64,000 nt of DNA from Streptomyces sp. NBC_00459 (GCF_036013955.1 NZ_CP107903.1:7130001-7194000); one strand, 5' to 3'. Shown: positions 50,624 to 59,299, counted from the first letter of the stretch. Numbers and translations are program-made. The notes: a model not told the origin generated them from the sequence alone.

Positions 50624-50670
50624 GGGGGCGCTGCCCCCGAACCCCTACTCCTCGAACGCCGGAGGGGCTG
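50624..50670 (+). repeat. Streptomyces-type intergenic palindromic repeat
   Basis: GGGGGC-gct-GCCCCC (50624-50638) is followed by CGAACCCC, then CTCCTCGAACGCCGGAG-type sequence ending GGGGCTG. The pattern (GC-rich hairpin plus CTCCTCGAACGCCGGAGGGGCTG) recurs widely between Streptomyces genes as I recall. Here it lies just after the PucR stop and probably ends its transcript. Confidence 0.55.
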
Positions 50671-50756
50671 AAACACGCCGAACCGTCCCATCCTCCGCCC
50701 CCACCACTCCACCCCGGACAAGTAACCCCCCGCCCTCCCCGCCCTACCGTGTACCC

Positions 50757-52214
50757 ATGACCTCCACGCCGCCCGTCACCCACGCCTTCTGGCTCGCCGG
50801 CCGCCAGGCCACCGGCGAGACCACCTTCGACGTCACCTCCCCCTGGGACGGACGCCTCGTCGGCAAGGTCGGCGTGCCGACCGAGGCCCAGGTCGAGGAA
50901 GCCGTCGCCGCCGCGTACGCCGTCCGTGACGAGTTCGCCGCCACCCCGGCCCACGTCCGCGCCGCCGCCCTCGACCACGTCAGCCGGCGTCTCGTCGAGC
51001 GCACGGAGGAGATCGCCCAGCTCATCTCCGCCGAGAACGGCAAGCCGATCAAGTGGGCCCGCGGCGAGGTGGGCCGAGCCGTCTCCGTGTTCCGGTTCGC
51101 CGCCGAGGAAGCCCGGCGTTTCAACGGCGGCGAGGCGCAGCGCCTCGACACCGACCTCGGCGGTCAGGGGCGCCTCGCCCTCACCCGGCGCTTCCCCAAG
51201 GGCGTCGTCCTCGGCATCGCGCCCTTCAACTTCCCGCTCAACCTCTGCGCCCACAAGATCGCCCCGGCGATCGCGGCAGGCGTCCCCATCATCCTGAAGC
51301 CGGCCCCGGCCACGCCCCTGTCCGGCCTGGTCATCGGCGAACTCCTCGCCGAGACCGACCTGCCCGCCGGTTCCTGGAGCGTCCTCCCGGTCGCCAACGA
51401 CCGCATGGCCGCCCTCGTGCAGGACCCGCGCCTGCCGGTGATCTCGTTCACCGGGTCGGAGAAGGTCGGCTACGCGATCATGGACTCCGTGCCGCGCAAG
51501 CACTGCACCCTGGAACTCGGCGGCAACGGCGCGGCGGTCGTCCTCGGCGACTACGCCTCCGACGCCGACCTGGACTGGGCGGCGACCCGTATCGCCACGT
51601 TCTCCAACTACCAGGGCGGCCAGTCCTGCATCTCCGTGCAGCGGGTCATCGCGGACGCCTCCGTGTACGACCGGCTGCTGCCCCGCATCGTCGCCGCCGT
51701 CGAGGCCCAGGTGACCGGTGATCCGGCCGACGGTGCCACCGACGTCGGGCCGCTGGTCAGCGAGGACGCCGCCAAGCGGGTCGAGGCGTGGGTCGACGAG
51801 GCCGTGGCGGCCGGCGCGAACCTCTTCGCCGGTGGCAAGCGCGACGGAGCCTCCTACGCGCCGACCGTCCTCACCGACGTACCCGCCGATGCCACGATCT
51901 CCTGCGAGGAGGTCTTCGGCCCGGTGCTCACCGTGCTGAGGGTGGAGGGCGAGGCCGAGGCCTTCGCCGCCGCCAACGACTCCAAGTACGGCCTCCAGAC
52001 AGGCGTGTTCACCCACGACCTCCAGGCCGCCTTCCGGGCCCACCGCGCCCTGGAGGTCGGCGGTGTCGTCATCGGTGACGTGCCCTCCTACCGCGCCGAC
52101 CAGATGCCGTACGGCGGCGCCAAGCAGTCCGGGGTCGGCCGTGAGGGCGTCAGGTTCGCGATGGACGACTACACGTACGAGCGCGTCCTCGTACTGACGG
52201 GCCTCGCCCTCTAG
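50757..52214 (+). CDS. Aldehyde dehydrogenase (possible succinic semialdehyde or aldehyde oxidiser)
   Basis: A complete 485-residue NAD(P)-dependent ALDH, only distantly related to the two aminobutyraldehyde enzymes. Motifs: GIAPFNFPLNLCAHKIAPAI (FNFP in place of WNYP), Lys181 in IILKPAPATPLSG, general base Glu253 in LELGGNGAAVV, and nucleophile Cys291 in GGQSCISVQR. The FNFP plus GGQSCISVQR combination is typical of the SSADH/GAPN/lactaldehyde-type subgroup. ATG 50757 has no strong ribosome site. Position after a PucR regulator and 6.6 kb from gabT makes succinic semialdehyde a reasonable, unproven substrate. Confidence 0.9.
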   Translation: MTSTPPVTHAFWLAGRQATGETTFDVTSPWDGRLVGKVGVPTEAQVEEAVAAAYAVRDEFAATPAHVRAAALDHVSRRLVERTEEIAQLISAENGKPIKWARGEVGRAVSVFRFAAEEARRFNGGEAQRLDTDLGGQGRLALTRRFPKGVVLGIAPFNFPLNLCAHKIAPAIAAGVPIILKPAPATPLSGLVIGELLAETDLPAGSWSVLPVANDRMAALVQDPRLPVISFTGSEKVGYAIMDSVPRKHCTLELGGNGAAVVLGDYASDADLDWAATRIATFSNYQGGQSCISVQRVIADASVYDRLLPRIVAAVEAQVTGDPADGATDVGPLVSEDAAKRVEAWVDEAVAAGANLFAGGKRDGASYAPTVLTDVPADATISCEEVFGPVLTVLRVEGEAEAFAAANDSKYGLQTGVFTHDLQAAFRAHRALEVGGVVIGDVPSYRADQMPYGGAKQSGVGREGVRFAMDDYTYERVLVLTGLAL

Positions 52215-52218
52215 ATAA

Positions 52219-52233
52219 TGGGAACCGTTTCCA
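52219..52233. promoter_or_regulatory. LacI-type operator-like palindrome
   Basis: TGGGAACCGTTTCCA is an imperfect palindrome with GGAA/TTCC arms, similar in design to LacI/CcpA-family sites. It lies five bases after the dehydrogenase stop, at the far end of the GH3 gene, an odd place for an operator, so its role is uncertain. Confidence 0.3.
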
Positions 52234-52271
52234 CATACACTCGCCGATGACGCGAACGCGCCGTCACGAAA

Positions 52272-52305
52272 GGGTCCGGCACCGATGCCTTCCGGTGCCG
52301 GACCC
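52272..52305. terminator. Bidirectional terminator between ALDH and GH3 genes
   Basis: A perfect 13-bp stem GGGTCCGGCACCG (52272-52284) / CGGTGCCGGACCC (52293-52305) with an 8-base loop lies between the convergent ends of the two genes. Confidence 0.85.
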
Positions 52306-52332
52306 CTTCCATGTGCCGACCGCTCCGGACCC

Positions 52333-55191
52333 TCAGCCGGAGAAGCCGACGTGCGCCAGCCGCAGCGGGCCGCGCAGTCTCAGGCGTACGTCGCGCACGC
52401 CGTCGGTGGTGAGAGTGGCTCGGACCGTCGTGTAGTCGTACGGGCCCGCTGTCGGGGCCGGTGTCAGGACGGTCGCCTTGTCGCCGTCGTCCACTACGAC
52501 CTCCACGGCTCCCCCGCCCGCGACCTCGACCGTGACCTCGGTGACGCCCGGCCCGAAGTCGCAGTCCCGGTAAAGCAGTTCGGCCTCTCCGCCGCCCACC
52601 GGTGTCACCGCGTCGCCCGACACCTTCGTCCGGTCGACGATCTCGGCGCCGCTCTGCTCGTCGAAGTCGGCCGCCGCGAGGCCCAGTCGGCGCACCGGAC
52701 GGGGCAGCGGCGGGGTGCCCGTCACCTGGACCGTCGTACGCACGCGGATGTCCTCGCTCGACGCGCCCGCCAGGAGCTCGTACATGCCCGGGGCGAGGCG
52801 GGGGCCGCCGATCGCCACGTCCCAGAACTCCAGGCAGCTGAGCGGCAGTTCGAAGGAGACCGGTACGGACTCCCCCGGCGTCAGGGTGATCCGGCGATGG
52901 GCCACCAGCTCCCTGCGCGGGCGGGCGACCGGCGACTCGGGCGCCCTCGTGTACAGCTGCGCCACCTCGTCCGCCGTGACGTCCCCGGTGTTGGTCACCG
53001 TGAACGACACCCGCAGCGTCTCGTCGTCCCCTGCCTCGGCCGTCAGGTCGGTGTACGCGAACGACGTGTACGACAGTCCGTGGCCGAAGGGGAACAGGGG
53101 AGTGCCCTCGAAGTAGAGGTACGTCTGCCGGGAGCCGATGATGTCGTAGTCCAGCAGGTCGGGGAGGTCGGCGTCGTCGGCGTACCAGGTCTGCGGGAGG
53201 CGGCCCGCCGGAGAGGCGTCGCCCGCCAGGACGCGGGCCAGGGCCGTGCCCGCCGCCTGGCCGCCGTGCGCGGTCCACAGGGCCGCCGGGAGGTCCGTGA
53301 CGTCGACCGCGTACGGGTACGCCGAGACCAGGGCCAGGATCGTCCGGGGGTTCGTCGCGCGGGCCGCCCGCAGCAGACGCTGCTGGTGGGCGGGGAGGTG
53401 CAGCGTCGTGCGGTCCTCGGTCTCGCGGCCGTTGATGTGCGGATCGTTGCCCGCGACCACGACGACCACGTCCGCCCAGGCGGCCGCTCTCTTCACCGAT
53501 TCCTCACCGCGTTCGGCGACGATCAGTTCGAAGATCTCCGGGGGGGTCTCCTCCGCGTCGGCAACCTTCACGCCGTCGGCGGCGACGGAGACGTGGCGAC
53601 CCGTACCGACGTGCCTGAGGAGGTGATGGTTATCATGCGATTCATGGGGTTCCAGGCGGAATGTCTCCTGAACGATCCACCCGCCCGGCTGATCCGCCGA
53701 CGCCCGTACGTAACCGTCCTCCGCGACCGAGAGGTACCGGCCGTCGGGTGCGCGCAGCGTGAGGAGGTCCTCGCCCCAGTCGATCAGCGCGAACTCGGTG
53801 CCGACGGCGGCGGCGGTGAGCGCGGGCAGGTCGGTCCGGCCCGCGAGGAGCGCCGGGTCCAGCGCGCCCTCGGCGCCCCGGGCGACGTCGGGCGCGTCCT
53901 CGGCGGGCGGCACGTGCAGGAACGTACCCGCGGACGTCCGGAGCCGTACGCGGTCCACGCCCTCCGCGAACTCGACATGCTCCGCGCCGAAGCGCTCGTA
54001 CAGGGCCTCCAGCGGGGTCGAGCGGTGGATGAAGGTGCCGCTGTACCAGTCGGCCTTGCACTCGTCGGCGAGCAGGCCGACCACCGCCACCCGGGTGCCG
54101 GGAGGCAGGGGGAGCGTGCCGGCGTCGTTCTTCAGCAGGACGATCGCCTGTTCCGCCGCCTCCTGGGCGAGGGCGCGGTGGGCCGGGGTGTCGAAGTCCG
54201 AGGTGTCGGCGTACGGGTCGTACTGCGGGTCGAACTCGCCCAGCCGGAAGCGGACCGAGAGCTGGCGGCGGACCGCCGTGTCGATGTCCTCCTCCGACAG
54301 CAGGCCCTGGGACAGGGCGCCCTGAAGGCGGGCGACGATCTTCGAGCAGTCCGTGCCGTGGTCGGTGAAGCTGTCCACACCGGCGATCAGCGAGGCGGCC
54401 GTCGCCTCCTCGTGGGTGTCGTAGTAGTGCTCCGAGTCGACCAGGTTGGAGGGCGCACCCGCGTCCGAGCAGACCAGCAGGTCCTCGTCCGTCCAGGTGC
54501 GCAGCTGGTCGCCCAGGTGCGGCGAGACATGGTTGGGGCGGCCGTTGACCAGGTTGTACGCGGGCATCACACCGGCCACCGCGCCCGCCTCGACCGTCTC
54601 GCGGAAGGCGCGCAGATCGTACTCGTGCAGCACGCGCGGGCGGACCGACGACGAGGACGTGGACCGGTCCGTCTCGTTGTTGTGGGCCAGCCAGTGCTTG
54701 AGGACCGGGGCCGTGCGCCAGTACGCGGGGTGGTCGCCGCGCAGGCCGCGGGTGTAGGCGGTGGCGATCGCCGAGGTGAGCTTCGGGTCCTCCGAGTAGC
54801 CCTCCTCGTTGCGGCCCCACAGAGGGTGGCGCAGCAGGTTGACCGTCGGCGCCCAGACGTTGAGGCCGATGCGGTCGTCGTGGGCGCGCATCGCGCGGAC
54901 CTCCTTGGACACCGCCTCGCCGACGCGGTGCACGAGCTCCTCGTTCCAGGTCGCGCCGAGGCCGACCGACTGCGGGAAGACGGTCGCCGGGCCCATCCAC
55001 GCCACCCCGTGCAGCGCCTCCTGGCCGGTACGGAAGGTGGCGACGCCGAGGCGCTCGACGGCGGGTGCGAACTGGTGCAGGAACGCCACCCGTTCGTCGA
55101 GGGTGAGGCGCGACAGCAGATCGTCGATGCGCTTCGCGATCGGCAGTTGCGGATCGCGGAATGGCGGCGAAGGCGGCGTTTGTGCGGTCAC
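52333..55191 (-). CDS. Glycoside hydrolase family 3 with inserted beta-trefoil-like domain
   Basis: A 952-residue exo-glycosidase (beta-glucosidase or beta-xylosidase class) without a signal peptide. The GH3 barrel (about 20-320) has GYSEDPKL, KHWLAHNN and the nucleophile Asp243 in LLVCSDAG. The alpha/beta sandwich (about 340-665) is interrupted at about 411-560 by a domain with three repeats resembling fascin or beta-trefoil units: VRLRTSAGTFLHVP, LLTLRAPDGRYLSVAEDG and LLRHVGTGRHVSVAADG. An FnIII-like domain (about 705-790) and a CBM-like C-terminus (about 830-952) follow. GTG 55191 follows AAAGGGA; upstream ATG 55248 lies within an operator and is rejected. Confidence 0.92.
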   Translation of the reverse strand: MTAQTPPSPPFRDPQLPIAKRIDDLLSRLTLDERVAFLHQFAPAVERLGVATFRTGQEALHGVAWMGPATVFPQSVGLGATWNEELVHRVGEAVSKEVRAMRAHDDRIGLNVWAPTVNLLRHPLWGRNEEGYSEDPKLTSAIATAYTRGLRGDHPAYWRTAPVLKHWLAHNNETDRSTSSSSVRPRVLHEYDLRAFRETVEAGAVAGVMPAYNLVNGRPNHVSPHLGDQLRTWTDEDLLVCSDAGAPSNLVDSEHYYDTHEEATAASLIAGVDSFTDHGTDCSKIVARLQGALSQGLLSEEDIDTAVRRQLSVRFRLGEFDPQYDPYADTSDFDTPAHRALAQEAAEQAIVLLKNDAGTLPLPPGTRVAVVGLLADECKADWYSGTFIHRSTPLEALYERFGAEHVEFAEGVDRVRLRTSAGTFLHVPPAEDAPDVARGAEGALDPALLAGRTDLPALTAAAVGTEFALIDWGEDLLTLRAPDGRYLSVAEDGYVRASADQPGGWIVQETFRLEPHESHDNHHLLRHVGTGRHVSVAADGVKVADAEETPPEIFELIVAERGEESVKRAAAWADVVVVVAGNDPHINGRETEDRTTLHLPAHQQRLLRAARATNPRTILALVSAYPYAVDVTDLPAALWTAHGGQAAGTALARVLAGDASPAGRLPQTWYADDADLPDLLDYDIIGSRQTYLYFEGTPLFPFGHGLSYTSFAYTDLTAEAGDDETLRVSFTVTNTGDVTADEVAQLYTRAPESPVARPRRELVAHRRITLTPGESVPVSFELPLSCLEFWDVAIGGPRLAPGMYELLAGASSEDIRVRTTVQVTGTPPLPRPVRRLGLAAADFDEQSGAEIVDRTKVSGDAVTPVGGGEAELLYRDCDFGPGVTEVTVEVAGGGAVEVVVDDGDKATVLTPAPTAGPYDYTTVRATLTTDGVRDVRLRLRGPLRLAHVGFSG

Positions 55192-55227
55192 GTGGGGTTC
55201 CCTTTGCGATGGAGCGTCGAGACACAT

Positions 55228-55241
55228 TCGAAGCGCTTCGA
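55228..55241. promoter_or_regulatory. Palindromic operator, copy 1 (GH3 side)
   Basis: TCGAAGCGCTTCGA is a perfect 14-bp palindrome 37 bases upstream of the GH3 start. Its AGCGCT core and 14-bp size match LacI-family operators such as the CebR site (TGGGAGCGCTCCCA) of Streptomyces cellobiose genes. Confidence 0.75.
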
Positions 55242-55421
55242 TGCTCATTCGACGTGGGGGTGGGTGTCAAGAGACCCAGGCGCAACAACTCCGTTTCCCG
55301 CCCGTGATGTCAAGCGGCACACGGGAGTGCTCCGGGCCGCCTGGCAGGGCCCCGTACCTCGGAGGAATCTTGGAACCGACCCTTGTGCACCCTCAGGTGT
55401 TCACTTAACCTCGCAGCAACA

Positions 55422-55435
55422 TCGAAGCGCTTCGA
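55422..55435. promoter_or_regulatory. Palindromic operator, copy 2 (transporter side)
   Basis: The same 14-bp sequence TCGAAGCGCTTCGA, 127 bases upstream of the sugar-binding protein start. Exact identity with copy 1 argues for one regulator acting on both divergent units. No LacI-type gene for it is in the window; it may lie further right. Confidence 0.75.
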
Positions 55436-55562
55436 CTACGGATAGCCGATGCACTGGTTGAAGGAACGCTTCAGCTCAGCCAGTCTCACTCAAGACACTC
55501 AAGACACCGCAGCCGACGGCTCCACCGCCGGGTGTCCTGGTGCGCCATGAAGGGTTGACGCA

Positions 55563-57251
55563 ATGACGCCGAACGCCGCTGCCCCCTCCTCGGGTCCTTC
55601 GGGGCCGAGCCGGAGAAGCTTCCTCGCCTCGACGGCGGTCGCCACCGCAGTGGTGGCGGGCGGGATGCCGCTGCTTGCCGCCTGCGGAGGTTCGGGCGGC
55701 GACGAGCGCGAGGGAGCCACATCGGGCAAGGCCGCGGACAAGCTGCTCCCGACGTTCGCCGCGAGCGCGGTCGCGAAGCCGGACATTCCGTCGAAGAACG
55801 GTTCGTCCGCCGGCTACACCGGCAGGGTCGACCTCGCGACTCTCACCGCCTCGGTCCCGGAGAAGCTGGGCACCGGCGCCCCCTTCAAGATCATGTCCCC
55901 GTACTGGGGCTCCCCGCCGAAGGCCGACTGCGCCTACTACACGGCACTCGACGCCGCGGCGGGCACCAAGATCACCTGGCAGAACCAGGACGGCAACACC
56001 TACGGCCAGAAGCTGGGCGCCGTCCTCGCCTCCAGCTCCATCCCCGACATGGTGGTCGTGCCCGGCTGGGAACTGGTCGGCAAGATCCCGAACGCCGTCA
56101 CCGCGAAGTTCATGGACCTCGGCCCCTACCTGGCGGGTGACAAGGTCAAGAAGTACCCGAACCTGGCGGCGATCCCCTCCGACTCCTGGCGGATGGGCAT
56201 CTTCGGTGGGGCACTGCGAGGTATCCCGATGCCGGCCGCCTCCGCGTCCTTCATCGTGCCGTACTACCGCAAGGACATCTTCGACAAGAAGGGCTACTCG
56301 GTACCCAAGTCGCCCGACGAGTTCCTCAGCTGGGCCAAGGAGGCCACCAGCGCCAAGGCCAAGGTGTGGGCCTGCGGCGACATGAACTGGACCGCGTGGG
56401 GCATCTTCGGTGTCCGCCCCTCCGGGACGCTCGGCTGGAACATCGGTTCCGACGGCAAGCTGACGTACCGCATCGAGCAGCCCGAGTACCTCGAAGCCCT
56501 GGAGTGGACCCGCAAGCTGTTCGACGCGGGTGTGGTCCACCCCGACGACAAGGCGCGCTCGGGCGACGCGGGCAACCGGTTCACCGCCGGACAGATCCTG
56601 GTCTTCAACAACGACATGTCCACCTGGTACGGGAAGACCGCCGAACAGGCCGCGTCCAACCCGGACTTCGAGATCGAGGGCATGGACATCTTCGGCGCGG
56701 ACGGCGGCAACCCGTCGCTGTGGGCGGCCCAGCCCGCCGGCATCTGGTCGATGATCCGCAAGGGCGCCTCGAAGACCACGATCGAGAACGCGCTGGCCGC
56801 CGCCGACTTCGCCGCCGCGCCCTACGGAACCAAGGAGCGGATGCTCGTCGACTACGGCGTCGAGGGCACCCACTACATGGTCAAGGACGGCGTCCCGGTC
56901 AAGAACGACCTGGGCAACTCCGAGGTGGTCAACGCCTGGGTGATGCTGGCCGCACCGGCCCCCTACTACGCCCACCCCGACTTCCCGGACGTCGCCCGCA
57001 AGCAGGTCGAGTGGCAGCAGCGGATGGGCGCCTTCATGAAGAAGACGTCCACGTACGGCATGAACATCGTCGAGCCGACGCGCTACGCGAACCTCTCCAG
57101 CCAGTTCGAGCAGCTGGAGATCGACTACGTGCGCGGCAACCGCAAGCTGTCCGACGTGCAGGCCGCCATCTCCACCTGGAAGTCCTCCGGCGGCGACAAG
57201 CTGCGCGACTGGTACCAGCAGCTCATCGACAAGAACGGCAGCGGCAACTGA
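55563..57251 (+). CDS. Sugar ABC transporter substrate-binding lipoprotein (LplA-like)
   Basis: A 562-residue extracellular oligosaccharide receptor. The signal has a twin-arginine pattern (SRRSFLASTAVATAV) and a lipobox LAAC with Cys41. The large mature domain (IMSPYWGSPPKADCAYYTALD, GAVLASSSIPDMVVVPGWE) and its size fit the LplA/YtcQ group that works with LplB/LplC-type permeases. ATG 55563 follows AAGGG. TGA overlaps the next ATG by one base. Genomic context with GH74, GH42 and GH95 points to xyloglucan-derived oligosaccharides. Confidence 0.92.
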   Translation: MTPNAAAPSSGPSGPSRRSFLASTAVATAVVAGGMPLLAACGGSGGDEREGATSGKAADKLLPTFAASAVAKPDIPSKNGSSAGYTGRVDLATLTASVPEKLGTGAPFKIMSPYWGSPPKADCAYYTALDAAAGTKITWQNQDGNTYGQKLGAVLASSSIPDMVVVPGWELVGKIPNAVTAKFMDLGPYLAGDKVKKYPNLAAIPSDSWRMGIFGGALRGIPMPAASASFIVPYYRKDIFDKKGYSVPKSPDEFLSWAKEATSAKAKVWACGDMNWTAWGIFGVRPSGTLGWNIGSDGKLTYRIEQPEYLEALEWTRKLFDAGVVHPDDKARSGDAGNRFTAGQILVFNNDMSTWYGKTAEQAASNPDFEIEGMDIFGADGGNPSLWAAQPAGIWSMIRKGASKTTIENALAAADFAAAPYGTKERMLVDYGVEGTHYMVKDGVPVKNDLGNSEVVNAWVMLAAPAPYYAHPDFPDVARKQVEWQQRMGAFMKKTSTYGMNIVEPTRYANLSSQFEQLEIDYVRGNRKLSDVQAAISTWKSSGGDKLRDWYQQLIDKNGSGN

Positions 57252-58348
57252 TGTCTCTCACGGCCGGGAGCAGGCCCGACGGGACTCGTTCTCCCGCGGC
57301 CGTCGAGGAACCGACGGCAGCGGTCGCCGCAGCGGTGGCGACGGAACGGGTGCCGCGCAAGGCCCGTAAAGCAGGCAGGGCAGGCAGGGCAGGCAAGGCA
57401 GGTCGAGCGAGCAAGGCGGGCAAGGTCCCCTGGCGGGTCCGGCTGCGCCGCGACCGCGCGCTCATCCTGATGACGCTGCCCGTCATCCTCCTGCTCCTTC
57501 TCTTCAACTACGTCCCCCTGCTCGGCAACGTCGTCGCCTTCCAGGACTACGACCCCTACGTCTCCAGCAACGGCATCACGGCGATCTTCCACAGCCCCTG
57601 GGCCGGCGTGGAGCAGTTCTCGCGGATGCTCGACGACCCGCTGTTCTGGGGCGCGGCGAAGAACACCATCGTGCTGTTCGTGCTCCAGCTGGTGCTGTTC
57701 TTCCCGATCCCCATCGCCCTCGCGCTGGTCATCAACAGCGTGATCCGGCCCCGGGTGCGGGCCGTGGCACAGGCGATCATGTATCTGCCGCACTTCTTCT
57801 CGTGGGTCCTCGTGGTCACCGTCTTCCAGCAGATTTTCGGCGGCGCGGGCATCATCGCTCAGACCCTCGAGGACCACGGGTGGAGCGGGTTCGACCTGAT
57901 GACCAACGCGGACCTCTTCAAGTACCTGGTCACCGCGCAGGCCGTCTGGAAGGACGCCGGCTGGGGGATCATCGTCTTCCTCGCCGCGCTGGCCGCCGTC
58001 AGCACCGACCTCTACGAGGCCGCCGCCATGGACGGCGCGGGACGCTGGCGCCGTATGTGGCACGTGACCCTGCCCGCGCTGCGCCCGGTGATCGCCCTGC
58101 TGCTCGTCCTGCGGGTGGGTGACGCGCTGAGCGTCGGATTCGAGCAGTTCCTGCTCCAGCGGGACGCGGTCGGCGTGGGAGTCAGCGAGGTCCTCGACAC
58201 CTACGTGTGGAACATGGGTATCCAGAACGGCGACTTCAGCTACGCGGCCGCGGTCGGCCTCGTCAAGGGAGCCATCGGAGTGTGTCTCGTCCTGGGCGCG
58301 AACAAGTTCGCGCACCTGCTCGGCGAGCAGGGGGTGTACAAGAAGTGA
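57251..58348 (+). CDS. Sugar ABC transporter permease (LplB-like)
   Basis: A 365-residue permease with six helices. The first is LILMTLPVILLLLLFNYVPL and the family segment GNVVAFQDYDPY follows. The EAA loop is YEAAAMDGAGRWRRMWHVTLP. Before the first helix is an unusual N-terminal extension of about 70 residues with Ala/Val/Glu-rich sequence and a basic Lys-Ala-Gly repeat coded by a GGCAGG-type tandem repeat (about 57370-57425). The GTG of the next permease overlaps its stop (GTGA). No ATPase gene is in the operon, so a shared MsiK-type ATPase is expected. Confidence 0.92.
   Translation: MSLTAGSRPDGTRSPAAVEEPTAAVAAAVATERVPRKARKAGRAGRAGKAGRASKAGKVPWRVRLRRDRALILMTLPVILLLLLFNYVPLLGNVVAFQDYDPYVSSNGITAIFHSPWAGVEQFSRMLDDPLFWGAAKNTIVLFVLQLVLFFPIPIALALVINSVIRPRVRAVAQAIMYLPHFFSWVLVVTVFQQIFGGAGIIAQTLEDHGWSGFDLMTNADLFKYLVTAQAVWKDAGWGIIVFLAALAAVSTDLYEAAAMDGAGRWRRMWHVTLPALRPVIALLLVLRVGDALSVGFEQFLLQRDAVGVGVSEVLDTYVWNMGIQNGDFSYAAAVGLVKGAIGVCLVLGANKFAHLLGEQGVYKK
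57370..57425 (+). repeat. Short tandem repeat coding a Lys/Arg-Ala-Gly tract
   Basis: Imperfect copies of GGCAGG/GGCAAGG-like units give the peptide KAGRAGRAGKAGRASKAGK in the N-terminal tail of the permease. Such slipped repeats can change length between strains. Confidence 0.6.
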
Positions 58349-59271
58349 GCCTCAACACGCAGCTCGTCCGCAGCCTCCAGGCCCCTGCCCGCCCCGCGTG
58401 GGAGGAGGAGCCCAACAAGGCCGGTATCACCGCCAAGAGCGTCTTCCTCGCACTCTGCTGTCTGGGGGTGCTCGGCCCGCTGTGGATCGTGATCGTCACC
58501 AGTCTCTCCCCGAAGCCGGTGATCGACCGCGTCGGCGGTCTCGTGGTGATCCCCCAGGGCATCACCTTCGTCAACTACACGGAGCTGCTCAGCGGCGGCC
58601 AGGTCAGCCGGGCGATCACGATCTCGGTCGGTGTCACGCTCTTCGGCACACTGTTCTCGATGGCGGTGTCGGTGCTCGCGGCCTACGGGCTGTCCCGGCC
58701 CGGCAGCATGGGACACCGGTTCTTCCTGCTCACCATGATGGCGACCATGTTCTTCGGGGCCGGCCTCATCCCGACGTACCTTCTGGTGCAGTCGCTGGGG
58801 CTCACCGACACCTATCTGTCGCTGATCCTGCCCAGCGCGGTCAGCGTCTTCAACATCCTCGTCCTGCGGGCTTTCTTCATGGGCATCTCGCCCGAGCTCA
58901 CCGAGTCCGCGCGGATCGACGGGGCCGGGGATCTGCGGATCCTGCTGACCATCATCATGCCGCTGTCCCGGGCGGTGCTGGCGGTGATCTCACTCTTCTA
59001 CGCGGTCGGGTACTGGAGTGCCTGGTTCAACGCGTCCATCTATCTCAGCGACCAGGACATGATGCCGTTGCAGAACGTGCTCATCCAGCTGGTCCAGAAG
59101 AACACCGCGTCGCCCACAGGGCTGCAACAGGCGGTTCGTACCGGGCAGTTGTCGGCGCTCGGGTTGCAGATGGCCGTGATGGTCCTCGCGTTGATCCCGG
59201 TCGCGGTGGCGTCGCCGTTCGTGCAGCGGCACTTCAAGAAGGGCATGTTGACCGGCGCGGTCAAGGGCTGA
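58345..59271 (+). CDS. Sugar ABC transporter permease (LplC/YtcP-like)
   Basis: A 308-residue second permease. Six helices begin at VFLALCCLGVLGPLWIVIVT; the family features are GLVVIPQGITFVNYTELL and the EAA loop TESARIDGAGDLRILLTIIMP. The GTG start overlaps the previous stop. The last segment VASPFVQRHFKKGMLTGAVKG is the typical C-terminus of this carbohydrate-uptake permease type. Together with the two genes before it, it forms the import module of the glycan locus. Confidence 0.93.
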   Translation: MSLNTQLVRSLQAPARPAWEEEPNKAGITAKSVFLALCCLGVLGPLWIVIVTSLSPKPVIDRVGGLVVIPQGITFVNYTELLSGGQVSRAITISVGVTLFGTLFSMAVSVLAAYGLSRPGSMGHRFFLLTMMATMFFGAGLIPTYLLVQSLGLTDTYLSLILPSAVSVFNILVLRAFFMGISPELTESARIDGAGDLRILLTIIMPLSRAVLAVISLFYAVGYWSAWFNASIYLSDQDMMPLQNVLIQLVQKNTASPTGLQQAVRTGQLSALGLQMAVMVLALIPVAVASPFVQRHFKKGMLTGAVKG

Positions 59272-59299
59272 CGTCCAGGTTCGCTGTACGGGGTGCCTC

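Larger units (their letters stand above)
55192..55562. promoter_or_regulatory. Divergent control region of the glycan locus
   Basis: A 371-base gap between the leftward GH3 gene and the rightward transporter operon. It carries two identical perfect palindromes (listed separately) about 194 bases apart. The middle part has no other palindrome or gene. Neither promoter can be assigned with confidence, though each palindrome sits where it could block one of them. Confidence 0.6.

Noticed and set aside
55192..55248. ATG 55248 as the GH3 start
   Set aside because: The codons would cover the palindromic operator; GTG 55191 has AAAGGGA at good spacing and gives the expected N-terminus.
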